A program made the translations under genes and the position numbers. Below, in pieces: positions 17,119 to 26,314 of a stretch of 64,000 bases of DNA; the stretch's first letter is position 1, and every line of letters begins with the position of its first letter. Source of the DNA: Magnetococcales bacterium WMHbinv6 (GTDB taxonomy: Bacteria; Pseudomonadota; Magnetococcia; Magnetococcales; Magnetaquicoccaceae); assembly GCA_002753135.1 (NCBI GenBank), contig PDZV01000009.1:42845-106844 (forward strand), given 5' to 3'. A model generated the notes under the pieces. That model was not told where the DNA came from, ran no database searches, and saw only the letters and a program-made list of their open reading frames with translations.

Positions 17119-17355
17119 ATGCGTGAGCGGGTGCAGAAGGTGTTGGACGAGATCCGGCCATATTTACAACGGGATGGTGGCGATGTGGAACTGGTCGATG
17201 TCACCTCCGAAAATGTGGTGCAGGTTCGCCTGCGTGGTGCGTGCGGTACTTGTCCCGGTGCCACCATGACCCTGAAAAATGGCATTGAACGGACGATGAA
17301 ACAACAGATTCCGGAAATTCGCTCTGTGGAAAACGTCCCCTATTTTACCATGTAA
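17119..17355 (+). CDS. NifU C-terminal-domain (Nfu-type) iron-sulfur scaffold protein
   Basis: A 78-residue stand-alone NifU C-terminal domain. It begins MRERVQKVLDEIRPYLQRDG and carries the cluster-binding CGTC pair (Cys42, Cys45) in RGACGTCPGATMTL. Such proteins carry and deliver [4Fe-4S] clusters to target enzymes. The ATG at 17119 follows AAGGGAG with good spacing. In this window likely clients are RimO, RlmD and the radical SAM protein, but no direct link can be shown. ampD follows 6 bp later. Confidence 0.9.
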   Translation: MRERVQKVLDEIRPYLQRDGGDVELVDVTSENVVQVRLRGACGTCPGATMTLKNGIERTMKQQIPEIRSVENVPYFTM

Positions 17356-17361
17356 CACGGC

Positions 17362-17955
17362 ATGGCTTTGCTCTCTTATCGTTTCTTGCCATCGCCCTAT
17401 TTTGATCAACGACCGGCTGGCATGCCCATCGATCTGTTGGTGGTGCATGCCATCAGTCTGCCCCCGGGCTGCTTTGGCGGCAGCGAAATTGATGAACTGT
17501 TTCTTGGGCAATTGTCACAACGGGACTGGGGGCCGATCAAGCCCCCTTTTTATGAAGATGTGGCGCAGTTGCGGGTGTCGGCCCATTTTTTCATCGATCG
17601 CCATGGCCGCCTGACGCAATATGTCCCCATTGCCGGACGCGCCTGGCATGCCGGGGTCAGCGAATGGCAGGGACGGACGCGCTGCAACGATTTTTCCCTT
17701 GGCGTCGAACTGGAAGGGGATGCCTATACCACCTTCGAGCCGATCCAGTATCAGCGGCTGGCAACCCTGATCCGCACCTTGGACAAAGGGTTGCAACAAC
17801 GAAGATGGGGTGCCATTCCGCGGACACACATCACCGGACACGAACAGATTGCCCCGGGTCGCAAATGGGATCCGGGTCCCTTTTTTGAGTGGGAACAGTT
17901 GTGGCAATTGAGCAAACGGGCCCGCGCCGCCCGCTGGCCGTTGGTGTGGATGTGA
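17362..17955 (+). CDS. ampD: 1,6-anhydro-N-acetylmuramyl-L-alanine amidase AmpD
   Basis: Cytoplasmic zinc amidase that removes the stem peptide from anhydro-muropeptides during murein recycling. The 197-residue protein carries the zinc ligands His29 (LLVVHAIS), His160 and Asp170 in GHEQIAPGRKWDPG, equivalent to His34/His154/Asp164 of the E. coli enzyme. No signal peptide is present, which fits a cytoplasmic enzyme. mpl, which re-uses the released tripeptide, follows after 54 bp, so the two form a recycling pair. Confidence 0.94.
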   Translation: MALLSYRFLPSPYFDQRPAGMPIDLLVVHAISLPPGCFGGSEIDELFLGQLSQRDWGPIKPPFYEDVAQLRVSAHFFIDRHGRLTQYVPIAGRAWHAGVSEWQGRTRCNDFSLGVELEGDAYTTFEPIQYQRLATLIRTLDKGLQQRRWGAIPRTHITGHEQIAPGRKWDPGPFFEWEQLWQLSKRARAARWPLVWM

Positions 17956-18009
17956 CCGAAAAGCGTATTATTCTCTGAGTGTCTCGTCTCTTTTGCGACA
18001 GGGTGGATC

Positions 18010-19413
18010 ATGAAACATTTGCATATCATCGGTATCTGTGGCACGGCGATGGCCGGTCTGGCTGTGATGGCCAAAGAGCAGGGTTGGCTGGTGACCGGCT
18101 CCGACAACGGCATCTATCCCCCGATGAGTACCCTGTTGGCAGAAATTGGCATCCCGCTGCAGGAGGGGTTTCGCCTCGACAATCTGCAACCCCGTCCCGA
18201 TCTGGTTCTGGTCGGCAACACCATCTCCCGCGGCAACGTCGAGTTGGAAGCGGTGATGGATCAGGATATTCCCTACTGCTCCGGTGCCCAGTGGCTCTAT
18301 GAACATGTGCTGGCCGGACGCCATGCGGTGGTGGCAACCGGCACACACGGCAAAACCACCACCACCAGCCTGTTGGCCAAAGTCTGGCAGCAGGCCGGTT
18401 GGCAACCCGGTTTTTTGATCGGTGGCATTCCCCTTGACTTTGGTCGTGGTGCCCGCCTGCCGACGGGATCCTGGGTAGTGGTGGAAGGGGATGAATACGA
18501 TACCGCCTTTTTCGATAAACGGCCAAAATTTCTGCACTATCGCCCCAAGACCCTGATCATCAACAATCTGGAGTTTGATCACGCCGATATTTATCCCGAT
18601 CTGGAGGCCATTCGTCGGCAGTTTCGCCTGTTGTTGCGCTCGGTTCCCGCCTCTGCCCATGTCATCGCCAACGGCGACGACCCGGAAGTGCGGGCTCTGT
18701 TGCCCTCGGCTTTCAGTCGGGTGATCACCTATGGCCTGCATGGAGACCATCCCTTTTCGGCCCAGCTGGAGAGTTCCGACGGCAGCGTCTGGACCTTGTT
18801 GCGTGAGGGCACCCCGTTGTTTACCGTCCGCTGGTCACTGTTGGGCGATCATAATGTCTATAACGGTCTGGCAACCGCCGCTGCCGCTTTGACGCACGGC
18901 ATGCCGCATGCGGCGGTGCAAGCCGGTCTGGAAGGATTCCAGGGGGTGGCTCGGCGGATGCAGTTACGTTTTGAGGTGGGCGGTGTTGCCGTCTACGACG
19001 ATTTTGCCCATCATCCGACCGCCATTGCCACCACCTTGGCCGGCTTGCGGGCCCGCATCGGATCGGCTCGCCTGTGGGTGGTGGTGGAACCGCGCTCCAA
19101 CACCATGCGCACCCGGGTGCATCAGGAGCGGCTGGCCCCCTCCTTCGCTTTGGCCGACCATCTGATTCTGGCCCGTCCGCAAGCCCGTGGTCTGAGCCCG
19201 GAACAGATGCTGGATGTGGATGCCATCGTCGCCGAACGGTTGCAACGTCCCTCGCGCAGCGAAGCCCCCAGCGCCGCCACGGTCGCCAACGGCCATGAAG
19301 CGGTCAACCTGTTAAAACAGCATTGCCAGCCGGGTGATCACGTGGTTATCATGAGTAATGGCGGTTTTGATGGCATTCACCTCAAATTGCAGCAGGAGCT
19401 GTGCCCAACATGA
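18010..19413 (+). CDS. mpl: UDP-N-acetylmuramate:L-alanyl-gamma-D-glutamyl-meso-DAP ligase (Mpl)
   Basis: Mur-ligase relative that attaches recycled murein tripeptide to UDP-MurNAc. The 467-residue protein starts KHLHIIGICGTAMAGLA, has the ATP loop TGTHGKTTTTSLLA (near residue 115), the EGDEYDTAFFDKRPKF block typical of Mpl rather than MurC, and DDFAHHPTAI in the third domain. It lies next to ampD, and presence of Mpl implies meso-diaminopimelate murein. Its stop overlaps the yqgE start (ATGA). Confidence 0.95.
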   Translation: MKHLHIIGICGTAMAGLAVMAKEQGWLVTGSDNGIYPPMSTLLAEIGIPLQEGFRLDNLQPRPDLVLVGNTISRGNVELEAVMDQDIPYCSGAQWLYEHVLAGRHAVVATGTHGKTTTTSLLAKVWQQAGWQPGFLIGGIPLDFGRGARLPTGSWVVVEGDEYDTAFFDKRPKFLHYRPKTLIINNLEFDHADIYPDLEAIRRQFRLLLRSVPASAHVIANGDDPEVRALLPSAFSRVITYGLHGDHPFSAQLESSDGSVWTLLREGTPLFTVRWSLLGDHNVYNGLATAAAALTHGMPHAAVQAGLEGFQGVARRMQLRFEVGGVAVYDDFAHHPTAIATTLAGLRARIGSARLWVVVEPRSNTMRTRVHQERLAPSFALADHLILARPQARGLSPEQMLDVDAIVAERLQRPSRSEAPSAATVANGHEAVNLLKQHCQPGDHVVIMSNGGFDGIHLKLQQELCPT

Positions 19414-19994
19414 TCTCGCGGCAGGGCATCACACCGGGTGTATACGGCCTGGCAGGAAAATTTTTAATTTCCATGCCCGGCCTGGAGGATCCCAACTTTG
19501 AGAAAACGGTATTGTTCGTCTGCACCCACAACAAATCCGGTGCCCTGGGTTTGGTAATTAATCAATCCTATGCGGCAGATATGACGGAAATATTAACCCC
19601 CCTGGGCATGGAGTGGGGACGCCCGGAAGAACCGATCGTCCATCAAGGTGGACCGGTAGCCTTGGACCGGGGTTTTATGCTCTACGAAACGGATTTGGAC
19701 TATCCCGGCCATGTGCGCATTTGCGACCAGATCTATCTGGGCACCAACCCGGATATTTTACGCCACATGGTGCAGTCGGGCGATCATGGACGTTTTTTCT
19801 TTGCCTTGGGCTATTCCGGCTGGGCCAGCGGCCAGTTGGAAGAGGAACTGCGTGACAATGTCTGGCTGGTCAGCTCTCTGGATCGGCAGATTCTCTTTGA
19901 TGTACCGCTGGTCTCCCGCTGGGATTTGGCCATTCGCCATCTCGGCATCGATCCCAGCCGACTGGTAGAACCGCGTCGCGGTTTGATCCATTGA
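19410..19994 (+). CDS. YqgE/AlgH family protein (UPF0301)
   Basis: A 194-residue protein of the YqgE/AlgH family, whose molecular role is unsettled (AlgH was first linked to alginate regulation). Typical blocks are LAGKFLISMPGLEDPNFEKT, then GALGLVINQ, HQGGPV and ALGYSGWASGQLEEEL. ATG at 19410 overlaps the mpl stop and has AGGAG 11 bp upstream; a GTG at 19401 is an alternative. Confidence 0.9.
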   Translation: MISRQGITPGVYGLAGKFLISMPGLEDPNFEKTVLFVCTHNKSGALGLVINQSYAADMTEILTPLGMEWGRPEEPIVHQGGPVALDRGFMLYETDLDYPGHVRICDQIYLGTNPDILRHMVQSGDHGRFFFALGYSGWASGQLEEELRDNVWLVSSLDRQILFDVPLVSRWDLAIRHLGIDPSRLVEPRRGLIH

Positions 19995-20025
19995 CCGCAC
20001 CTGCCTGCCGGGAGTCCCTGTTCCG

Positions 20026-21321
20026 GTGACGGATCTTTCCCCCTTTTCTCTGCACATTGAAAAACTGGTGGCGCAAGGGTTTGGCCTGGGCTTTCACCAG
20101 GGCAAGGCGATTTTTGTCCCTTTTGCCGCCCCTGGCGACCAGATGCTGGTTGAAATCAGCCGCCAGCAGGGTCGGCACGCCTTTGCCCGCTGTCGGCAGT
20201 TGTTGCAGCCGGGTCCGGCCCGCGTGGATCCGGGTTGTTCTCTCTTCAGCCGCTGCGGCGGCTGTCAGTTGCGCCATCTGCCGCCGGAACAGCAACGGCA
20301 GGAGAAAAGAGCCATCCTGCGCGAAACTTTGGACCGTTTTCCCAACTTAAGAGAGGTGCCCGTGGCCGCAACACTGGCCGACAGCGGACAACCCGATGGC
20401 TACCGCTGCCGGGCTGGCCTCAAGGTACGCTGGGTGGCTGATCGGCTGTTATTGGGCTTTTTTCAAACCGCTTCGCACAAAGTAGCCGATCTGGTCGACG
20501 GTTGCCCGGTGCTGGAGCCCTCTCTCAACGCCTGCCTTCTCCCCTTGCGCCAACTGATCCCCCGTCTGTCGGTCAAAGATAAATTGCCGCAGGTGGATCT
20601 GGTCAGCGGTGAACAGGGAGTGGGAATGATTTTGCATCTGCTGGCCCCCTTGTCGGCGGCGGACCAGGGGCTGCTGCGCCAGTTTGCCAACGAACAGGCC
20701 CTGGCCCAACTGTGGCTGCAGCAAGGGCGCAAGCAGGGGTTGCAGCCGCTGCTGCGTCAGGCGGAGCTGTTTTATTCCCTGCACGGGCAGCGCCTTGTTT
20801 TCGAACCGGCAGATTTTATCCAGGCGCACCGCTCTGGCAACCGTCTGCTGGTGGAGCAGGTGATGCACTGGGCTGGCAAGGGTACGGTCGCCTGGGATCT
20901 TTTTTGTGGCATGGGCAATTTTACCGTCCCGCTGGCCAGCCGTTTTTCCCATCTCTTGGGGGTGGAGGGGTATGAACCGGTCTTGCAACGCACCCGGCGC
21001 AACCTGCAAGCCTCTGCCGCCCCCTCCTTTCGCCTGCTCGCCCTGGATCTGTTCCAGGAGAGCGCCCTGCAACGACTGCAGCAGGAAAAAGCCGCCGACC
21101 TGGTGGTGCTGGACCCTCCCCGCGAGGGGGCGCTGGCGCTGGTCAAATGGTTGTTGACCCAACCACTGCGGCGCATCATTTACATTTCCTGCAACCCAGC
21201 CACCTTCGCCCGCGACGCCGCCATCCTGCAACACGGCGGCTGGTCGATGACCGCCATCCAACCGATGGATCTTTTCCCACACACAGCGCACCTGGAGTTG
21301 GTGGCGTTGTTGGAACGTTGA
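20026..21321 (+). CDS. rlmD: 23S rRNA (uracil-5-)-methyltransferase RlmD/RumA-type
   Basis: SAM-dependent enzyme that makes m5U in 23S rRNA (U1939 in E. coli). The 431-residue protein has an N-terminal TRAM-like domain and an iron-sulfur motif CX5CX2C (CSLFSRCGGC, near residue 70), with the fourth Cys likely in DGCPVLEP. The SAM loop is DLFCGMGNFT, and the catalytic Cys lies in YISCNPATFARD near the C terminus. It could instead be the RlmCD or RlmC paralogue, but the iron-sulfur motif and length fit RlmD best. GTG start with GGGAG upstream. Confidence 0.88.
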   Translation: MTDLSPFSLHIEKLVAQGFGLGFHQGKAIFVPFAAPGDQMLVEISRQQGRHAFARCRQLLQPGPARVDPGCSLFSRCGGCQLRHLPPEQQRQEKRAILRETLDRFPNLREVPVAATLADSGQPDGYRCRAGLKVRWVADRLLLGFFQTASHKVADLVDGCPVLEPSLNACLLPLRQLIPRLSVKDKLPQVDLVSGEQGVGMILHLLAPLSAADQGLLRQFANEQALAQLWLQQGRKQGLQPLLRQAELFYSLHGQRLVFEPADFIQAHRSGNRLLVEQVMHWAGKGTVAWDLFCGMGNFTVPLASRFSHLLGVEGYEPVLQRTRRNLQASAAPSFRLLALDLFQESALQRLQQEKAADLVVLDPPREGALALVKWLLTQPLRRIIYISCNPATFARDAAILQHGGWSMTAIQPMDLFPHTAHLELVALLER

Positions 21322-21367
21322 ATTTTTATTTTTTTTACAGAGCAATCAGGCATTTTATTCTATTCCA

Positions 21368-21396
21368 TTGACACAGCTCTTGCTGTTGCTTAACGT
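21368..21396 (+). promoter_or_regulatory. sigma-70-type promoter for the 283-residue gene
   Basis: TTGACA (21368-21373) and TAACGT (21391-21396) with a 17-bp spacer, 28 bp upstream of the next gene's start. The -35 is perfect and the -10 is weaker. This suggests the pair of genes downstream is transcribed separately from rlmD. Confidence 0.5.
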
Positions 21397-21423
21397 GTTA
21401 CCGATTGGTTATCTCATCGGAAA

Positions 21424-22275
21424 ATGACAATGGAAATCATGGTTACCTGTAGCTCTTGCAAAGAGCAATACCACCACGCCTACTTGCATTGCACTACCTG
21501 TCATAAACAGGGTCCATATCCGAACGTCTACCTGGCAACACAAGAGCAAGCAAACCTGCAACAAAACTTTCAGGATGCCTTGCTTCGGGCAAAAAAGCGT
21601 GGGGTAGACAACTTGTTGCTGCAATTGCAACATCAGGTTGACTCAGCCAGCAAAGCCTGCATCAATCGCAGTGTCCCTGAACTCAGTCTCGCACTGCATG
21701 AAAACAGGGCTTTGGGAAGATATTACAAAGAGGTCCAGGCCGGCAGACGCCTGTTGGATGATGACCCTTGGACTAGGCTGCGGGCACAGGCTGATCAATA
21801 TTTCTTTCACGGTTTTCATGAGGAGATCCATTTTGCCGCATTGACTCTTAATGACAGCGGCATGAGCAGTTATGGTTCATGCTGTTTGCTGCTCAAGGAA
21901 GCGTTGATTGATGAACGGGCCTCGTTGTTTCGGGAAAACACGGGGTTGTACTTCAGAGAACATCAACCGTCAGAAAAAAATCCTGTAACGCCAGGTTGGC
22001 GTGCCGTGTGGGCAGAGAGAGGTATGCTGGCAGCATGCAAATTGCAAGAACAGTTGACAACAACGACGGCAAGCAGCGATTTTGCCGATCTGCTCATCCA
22101 GTTTAGTCCAGAGGATGCAGAACTTGACGACTTTCTGGAAGTGCATATTTATGGATCTCTTACTATCAAAACAGTACAACAAGTGGTAATCTCTCCCCAA
22201 TCAGGTGAAGAGAGTCAAACGGACAGGTTGACCAAAAGACTGGAAGAGAGAAAAATTCCCTTTCAGATTGCGTGA
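21424..22275 (+). CDS. unrecognised 283-residue protein with N-terminal zinc ribbon
   Basis: No family was recognised with confidence. The first 30 residues hold two CxxC pairs (CSSCKEQYHHAYLHCTTC), a likely zinc ribbon. The middle (residues ~120-190) contains HEEIHFAALTL and GSCCLLLKEALIDERASLF, faintly like a strand-helix segment of ADP-ribosyltransferase-type toxin domains; this is a weak impression only. The C terminus is acidic then basic. Base composition is lower in G+C than the housekeeping genes upstream, hinting at acquisition. The TPR gene follows 24 bp downstream, so they may form an operon. ATG at 21430 is an alternative start. Confidence 0.65.
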   Translation: MTMEIMVTCSSCKEQYHHAYLHCTTCHKQGPYPNVYLATQEQANLQQNFQDALLRAKKRGVDNLLLQLQHQVDSASKACINRSVPELSLALHENRALGRYYKEVQAGRRLLDDDPWTRLRAQADQYFFHGFHEEIHFAALTLNDSGMSSYGSCCLLLKEALIDERASLFRENTGLYFREHQPSEKNPVTPGWRAVWAERGMLAACKLQEQLTTTTASSDFADLLIQFSPEDAELDDFLEVHIYGSLTIKTVQQVVISPQSGEESQTDRLTKRLEERKIPFQIA

Positions 22276-22299
22276 TCGGCAGCTTGTATCGATTCTTCC

Positions 22300-24813
22300 T
22301 TGATTGTATTGGATAAAACCACCCTGGTGACAGGATATCAACAGATGGAAGCCTTACTTTCAGGTTCAGCAGGGCTGGGTTTTGTGGCAGACCGGGAGCA
22401 AGTATGGATGATTCGTTGGAATCAAACAGAACACTTGCAACAGAGTTCTTTTGTCCAAGCCAACCGAATGTTTCGGGGACGGGAAGGGTCATTGCGTCGT
22501 TTTCCTGTAGCTTCCTTCCAGGAGGCGCATGCCCATCTGGATCGTCTGCGACGCCAGGCAGAGACCTTGGATTTGATGCTTTCGGTGTTGGATGTGGCGT
22601 TGAGTGCCTCCTTTCGCCAGGAGGTTGCGCAGGATCTGGAAGTGCTGTTACGACATAAGGATGTGCAGGATTATCTGAACGCCATTTTTTATTCACAGCC
22701 ATTACCGGATTCGTCTCTTGGTGAACCGGCGATCGAGATAGCCCGTTTGGCCAATGCCGATCGGTTGCTGACTTTGCTGGAAGAGATGGCGCAACAGCAA
22801 GCAGAAATTACTCTGGCACGGCAAGCGTGGGATCGTCTGTCGGCAGAGTTGTTCGATCCGACAATCGGTCGCCCGTTGTACCTGCAAACCGCCATCGAGG
22901 CAGGGTTGTTTTATGCGTGGGTGCAAGCCAGACATTCGCAAAAAGATGATCCGTTCCGCTTTGCTGCCTTGAACGCTTTGCTCTCTTTTCCCCACGGTCG
23001 ACGTATTGTGCAGGCGTGGTCGCAAGCACTGGAAAACAAACCAAAGCACGCGCACGCAACCGTTTTGCCGCACGATGAAAAAACTCCAAGAGACGGCTCT
23101 TCCAAAAAACCGCGACAACGTCGTATAAACCGGGGTGGATTACTGGATAAGATCAATAAAACAAAAGAAAATATCGTCTCACTTTTCAACCAATATCCTC
23201 TCCCGGAACATCGCATCAAAAAATGGCTTCAAGATTTGCGCCAGTTGCAGGGACATGAACAGGATCGGCCATTTTTGGTCAAAACACTGACAGATCTGGC
23301 GGTCCGTGCCAGAGAGGCTGGGTTATCGGATCTTTATAGGGATTTGGCCTCGGAGGCGGTAGCAACACAGGAAACAGATGGTTTTGCCTGGTCTGTATTG
23401 GCACACGCATACCGCTTGCAAGGCAACCTGCAAGAGGCCTTGACTGCTTGCAGCCATGCTATAGAATTTGGTGCGGTGTTGTATGGCTTGCATGCCCGCG
23501 CCGAAACACTGAAGGATCTGAATGATTTGGATGCTGCTTTGGCTGTCTGCGACCATCTTATTCAGCACTTTCCTGATGATACAGGGGCTTTGGTTATTCG
23601 GGCTAGCACGTTGAACAAACTGAATCGTCCAGACGAAGCACTGGCAGTTTACGAAAAGCTCATAGAATCATCTACTATTAACGTTGTGGTTTTCAATGGC
23701 TATGCCGACACCTTGAAAAGCGTGAACCGCTCGGATGAGGCGTTGCAAATTTACGAACAAACGATTGAACACTTCCCCAACAATGTTGTTGCCCGCAATG
23801 GTTATGCCGACACCTTGAAAAGCGTGAACCGCTCGGATGAGGCGTTGCAAATTTACGAACAAACGATTGAACACTTCCCCAACGATATTGTTGCCCGGTG
23901 TGGTTATGCCGACACCTTGAAAAGCTTGAACCGCTCGGGTGAGGCGTTGCAAATTTACGAACAAACGATTGAACACTTCCCCAACAATGTTGTTGCCCGG
24001 TGTGGTTATGCCGACACCTTGAAAAGCGTGAACCGCTCGGATGAGGCGTTGCAAATTTATGAACAAACGATTGAACTCTTCCCCAACAATGTTGTTGCCC
24101 GCAATGGTTATGCCGAAACTTTAAAGAGCCTGAACCGTTTTCCTGAAGCTTTGACAGTATACAACCAAACGATAGCGCAGTTTTCCAACGCTGTTGCTGC
24201 CTGCTGTGGCCGGGCGGATACTCTCAAGGCAATGAACCAGCTTGAAGAGGCTCTGGCGCAATATCGCGCCGTGCGGCAACGGGTCGCCCATGATCTCTAC
24301 GCACGCAACGGTGAAGCAAGCGTATTATTGGCCATAGGGCTTGACGAAGAAGCGTTGCAGGTACTGCCCCAGGTACAACAACCGGTCACCCGCCATGACT
24401 GGGTCAGCTGGCACATACGGGCGCGTATCCATTTGCTGCACGGAGAACTGACACAGGCAGAAGAGATGTTTCGCCGGGGAATACAGGAAAGTTTCGCTGA
24501 AAATCAGGACTACTTCCGCAGCGGTTTGGCGGTCACTTTGCTGCACCAACGACGCTATGCTGCTGCAGAGCAGGAGACAAACGCCATCCAGTCGCTTTTC
24601 TTGCAACCTGGCATGCAGTTGATCCGTCTGCATGTGCAGAGTTTGGCCCATCCTGACAGCTTACCCGATGTACAAAAACAGCTGGATGGCCTGCAAACCA
24701 GCTATTGCCCCGCCTATATCGAGGAGATGAAGCGCCATTTGCGGGAGTCGTTGCCGATGAATGACGAAATTCTCCTGCGTGCTGCCACGACCTGCCTCTC
24801 GTTGGCCGCCTGA
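22300..24813 (+). CDS. large tetratricopeptide-repeat protein
   Basis: An 837-residue protein without signal peptide. The first ~300 residues are an unrecognised helical region followed by a basic linker (KKPRQRRINRGG). From about residue 360 there are tandem 34-residue TPR units, with the pattern GYADTLKSVNRSDEALQIYE repeated almost unchanged five times, and a further helical C-terminal region. TPRs make protein-protein scaffolds. The partner is unknown; the adjacent zinc-ribbon protein is a candidate. The start is uncertain: TTG at 22300 has no clear ribosome site, and ATG at 22345 is an alternative. Confidence 0.8.
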   Translation: MIVLDKTTLVTGYQQMEALLSGSAGLGFVADREQVWMIRWNQTEHLQQSSFVQANRMFRGREGSLRRFPVASFQEAHAHLDRLRRQAETLDLMLSVLDVALSASFRQEVAQDLEVLLRHKDVQDYLNAIFYSQPLPDSSLGEPAIEIARLANADRLLTLLEEMAQQQAEITLARQAWDRLSAELFDPTIGRPLYLQTAIEAGLFYAWVQARHSQKDDPFRFAALNALLSFPHGRRIVQAWSQALENKPKHAHATVLPHDEKTPRDGSSKKPRQRRINRGGLLDKINKTKENIVSLFNQYPLPEHRIKKWLQDLRQLQGHEQDRPFLVKTLTDLAVRAREAGLSDLYRDLASEAVATQETDGFAWSVLAHAYRLQGNLQEALTACSHAIEFGAVLYGLHARAETLKDLNDLDAALAVCDHLIQHFPDDTGALVIRASTLNKLNRPDEALAVYEKLIESSTINVVVFNGYADTLKSVNRSDEALQIYEQTIEHFPNNVVARNGYADTLKSVNRSDEALQIYEQTIEHFPNDIVARCGYADTLKSLNRSGEALQIYEQTIEHFPNNVVARCGYADTLKSVNRSDEALQIYEQTIELFPNNVVARNGYAETLKSLNRFPEALTVYNQTIAQFSNAVAACCGRADTLKAMNQLEEALAQYRAVRQRVAHDLYARNGEASVLLAIGLDEEALQVLPQVQQPVTRHDWVSWHIRARIHLLHGELTQAEEMFRRGIQESFAENQDYFRSGLAVTLLHQRRYAAAEQETNAIQSLFLQPGMQLIRLHVQSLAHPDSLPDVQKQLDGLQTSYCPAYIEEMKRHLRESLPMNDEILLRAATTCLSLAA
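23701..24108 (+). repeat. four tandem 102-bp TPR-coding units
   Basis: Units beginning at 23701, 23803, 23905 and 24007 are nearly identical at DNA level; each codes one 34-residue TPR. A fifth, diverged copy follows. The similarity, including synonymous sites, indicates recent duplication or gene conversion within the gene. Confidence 0.95.
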
Positions 24814-24952
24814 CAGCTTGCCCTTCTTGACCTTCCCGCGTCGCCAACTTGCCAAACAAGAAAAGAAGCTGTAGATTACCGATGATAGGCCTGGGGTGCT
24901 GTTGGTTGCGCCTTGGCGGAAAAACCATTCCCATAGCACGGTGAGGGTCATG

Positions 24953-26269
24953 ATGAGCGAGACGCTGGTGATGCTGCGGCAGGCAGCCGAACAGGGGGAT
25001 GCCGAGGCGCAGTACAATCTGGGTGTGCTGTATGCCGAAGGGGATGGGGTGCCCCAGGATGGGCCGCAAGCTGCCGCCTGGTTCCGTCTGGCGGCGGCCC
25101 AGAATGATGCCGGGGCGCAACACTATCTGGGCCTGCTCTACGCCGAAGGGTTGGGGGTGGCACAGAATGCGGCGGAGGCGGTCAAATGGTATCGCCAGGC
25201 AGCCGAACAGGGCGATGCCCTGGCCCAATTCAGCCTGGGTGTCATGTATGCCAACGGGGCCGGGGTGGAAGCCAGCCTGCCAGAGGCGGCCAAATGGTAT
25301 CATCTGGCGGCGGTGCAGGGGGATGCCCTGGCCCAGAATGCCCTGGCAGAACTCTATCTGGCGGGCAACGGCATTGCCGTCGATAGTGCAGAGGCGGTCA
25401 GATGGCTGCAAGAGGCGGTGGCACAAGAGTTTGCCGAAGCACAGAACACCCTGGGCAACCTCTACCATGCCGGAATCGGGGTGGTACAAAATATTCCAGA
25501 AGCCATCCGGCTGTTCCAGTCGGCAGCGGCGCAACAACATGCCGGGGCACAATACAACCTGGGCCTGATCCATGCCAACGGCCTGGGCATTGAGGCCGAT
25601 CTGCAGCAGGCCTGTTCCTGGTTTCGCCAGTCCGCCGACAACGGCCATGCCGAAGCGGCCTATCAGTTGGGGCTGATGTTTGCTGCCGGTCGCGGTGTTG
25701 CCGCCGACCCAGCCGAAGCCGTGCAATATTACCAAATGGCCGCAGAGTTGGGCCATGCTGCGGCCATGAACAATCTGGGGGTCTGTTATCAGCAGGGTGA
25801 AGGGGTGGCAAGCGATCTGCAGGAGGCCATCCGCTGTTTTCGCAGTGCGGCGGCAGCTGGCTATGCCGGAGCCCATTATAATCTTGGTCTGCTGCTCGGA
25901 GCGGGTCAGGGTGTGGCAGCCGATGCCGCCGAAGCGGTACGTTGCTATCGGGCGGCGGCAGAAGAGGGTCATGCCCCCGGCCAATCGGCGTTGGGTGCGG
26001 CCTATGCCGTGGGCGTCGGGGTCACACAAGAGAGTGCCGAGGCGGTCAAATGGTTTCGTGCCGCCGCCGAACAGGGTCATGCCGGAGGACAATACAATTT
26101 GGGTTTGATGTATGCCAAAGGGGAAGGGGTCGCACAAGATCTGCTGCAAGCCCGCCGCTGGGCCGGGGCTGCCCTGGCACAAGGCAACACCAACGCAGCC
26201 AAGCTGTGTGCCTTGTTGGACCAGAAATTGACTGCCGAACAGATTCAGCAGGCCAACGCCTTGGCCTGA
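24953..26269 (+). CDS. Sel1-repeat (SLR) protein
   Basis: A 438-residue protein made almost wholly of eleven 36-residue Sel1-like repeats (for example GDAEAQYNLGVLYAEGDGV) plus a short C-terminal helix. No signal peptide is visible, so it is probably cytoplasmic. SLR proteins act as adaptors in signalling or envelope processes. ATG 24953 was chosen over ATG 24950 and the upstream open frame because of spacing to GAGGG. It follows the TPR gene by ~140 bp and precedes gpsA; no functional link is evident. Confidence 0.88.
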   Translation: MSETLVMLRQAAEQGDAEAQYNLGVLYAEGDGVPQDGPQAAAWFRLAAAQNDAGAQHYLGLLYAEGLGVAQNAAEAVKWYRQAAEQGDALAQFSLGVMYANGAGVEASLPEAAKWYHLAAVQGDALAQNALAELYLAGNGIAVDSAEAVRWLQEAVAQEFAEAQNTLGNLYHAGIGVVQNIPEAIRLFQSAAAQQHAGAQYNLGLIHANGLGIEADLQQACSWFRQSADNGHAEAAYQLGLMFAAGRGVAADPAEAVQYYQMAAELGHAAAMNNLGVCYQQGEGVASDLQEAIRCFRSAAAAGYAGAHYNLGLLLGAGQGVAADAAEAVRCYRAAAEEGHAPGQSALGAAYAVGVGVTQESAEAVKWFRAAAEQGHAGGQYNLGLMYAKGEGVAQDLLQARRWAGAALAQGNTNAAKLCALLDQKLTAEQIQQANALA

Positions 26270-26314
26270 GCAGCTCGGCTTTGCCAACCCTTTGTCGCCC
26301 AAATGGAGTTGACC

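Noticed and set aside
23701..24108. Regular repeats considered as a CRISPR-like array
   Set aside because: The units are contiguous, 102 bp long, in frame and code TPRs. There are no unique spacers between short repeats and no cas genes.
24533..26302. A 589-codon minus-strand frame antisense to the Sel1-repeat gene
   Set aside because: The repetitive plus-strand gene creates a long antisense frame. Its product has no family features and lacks a ribosome site.
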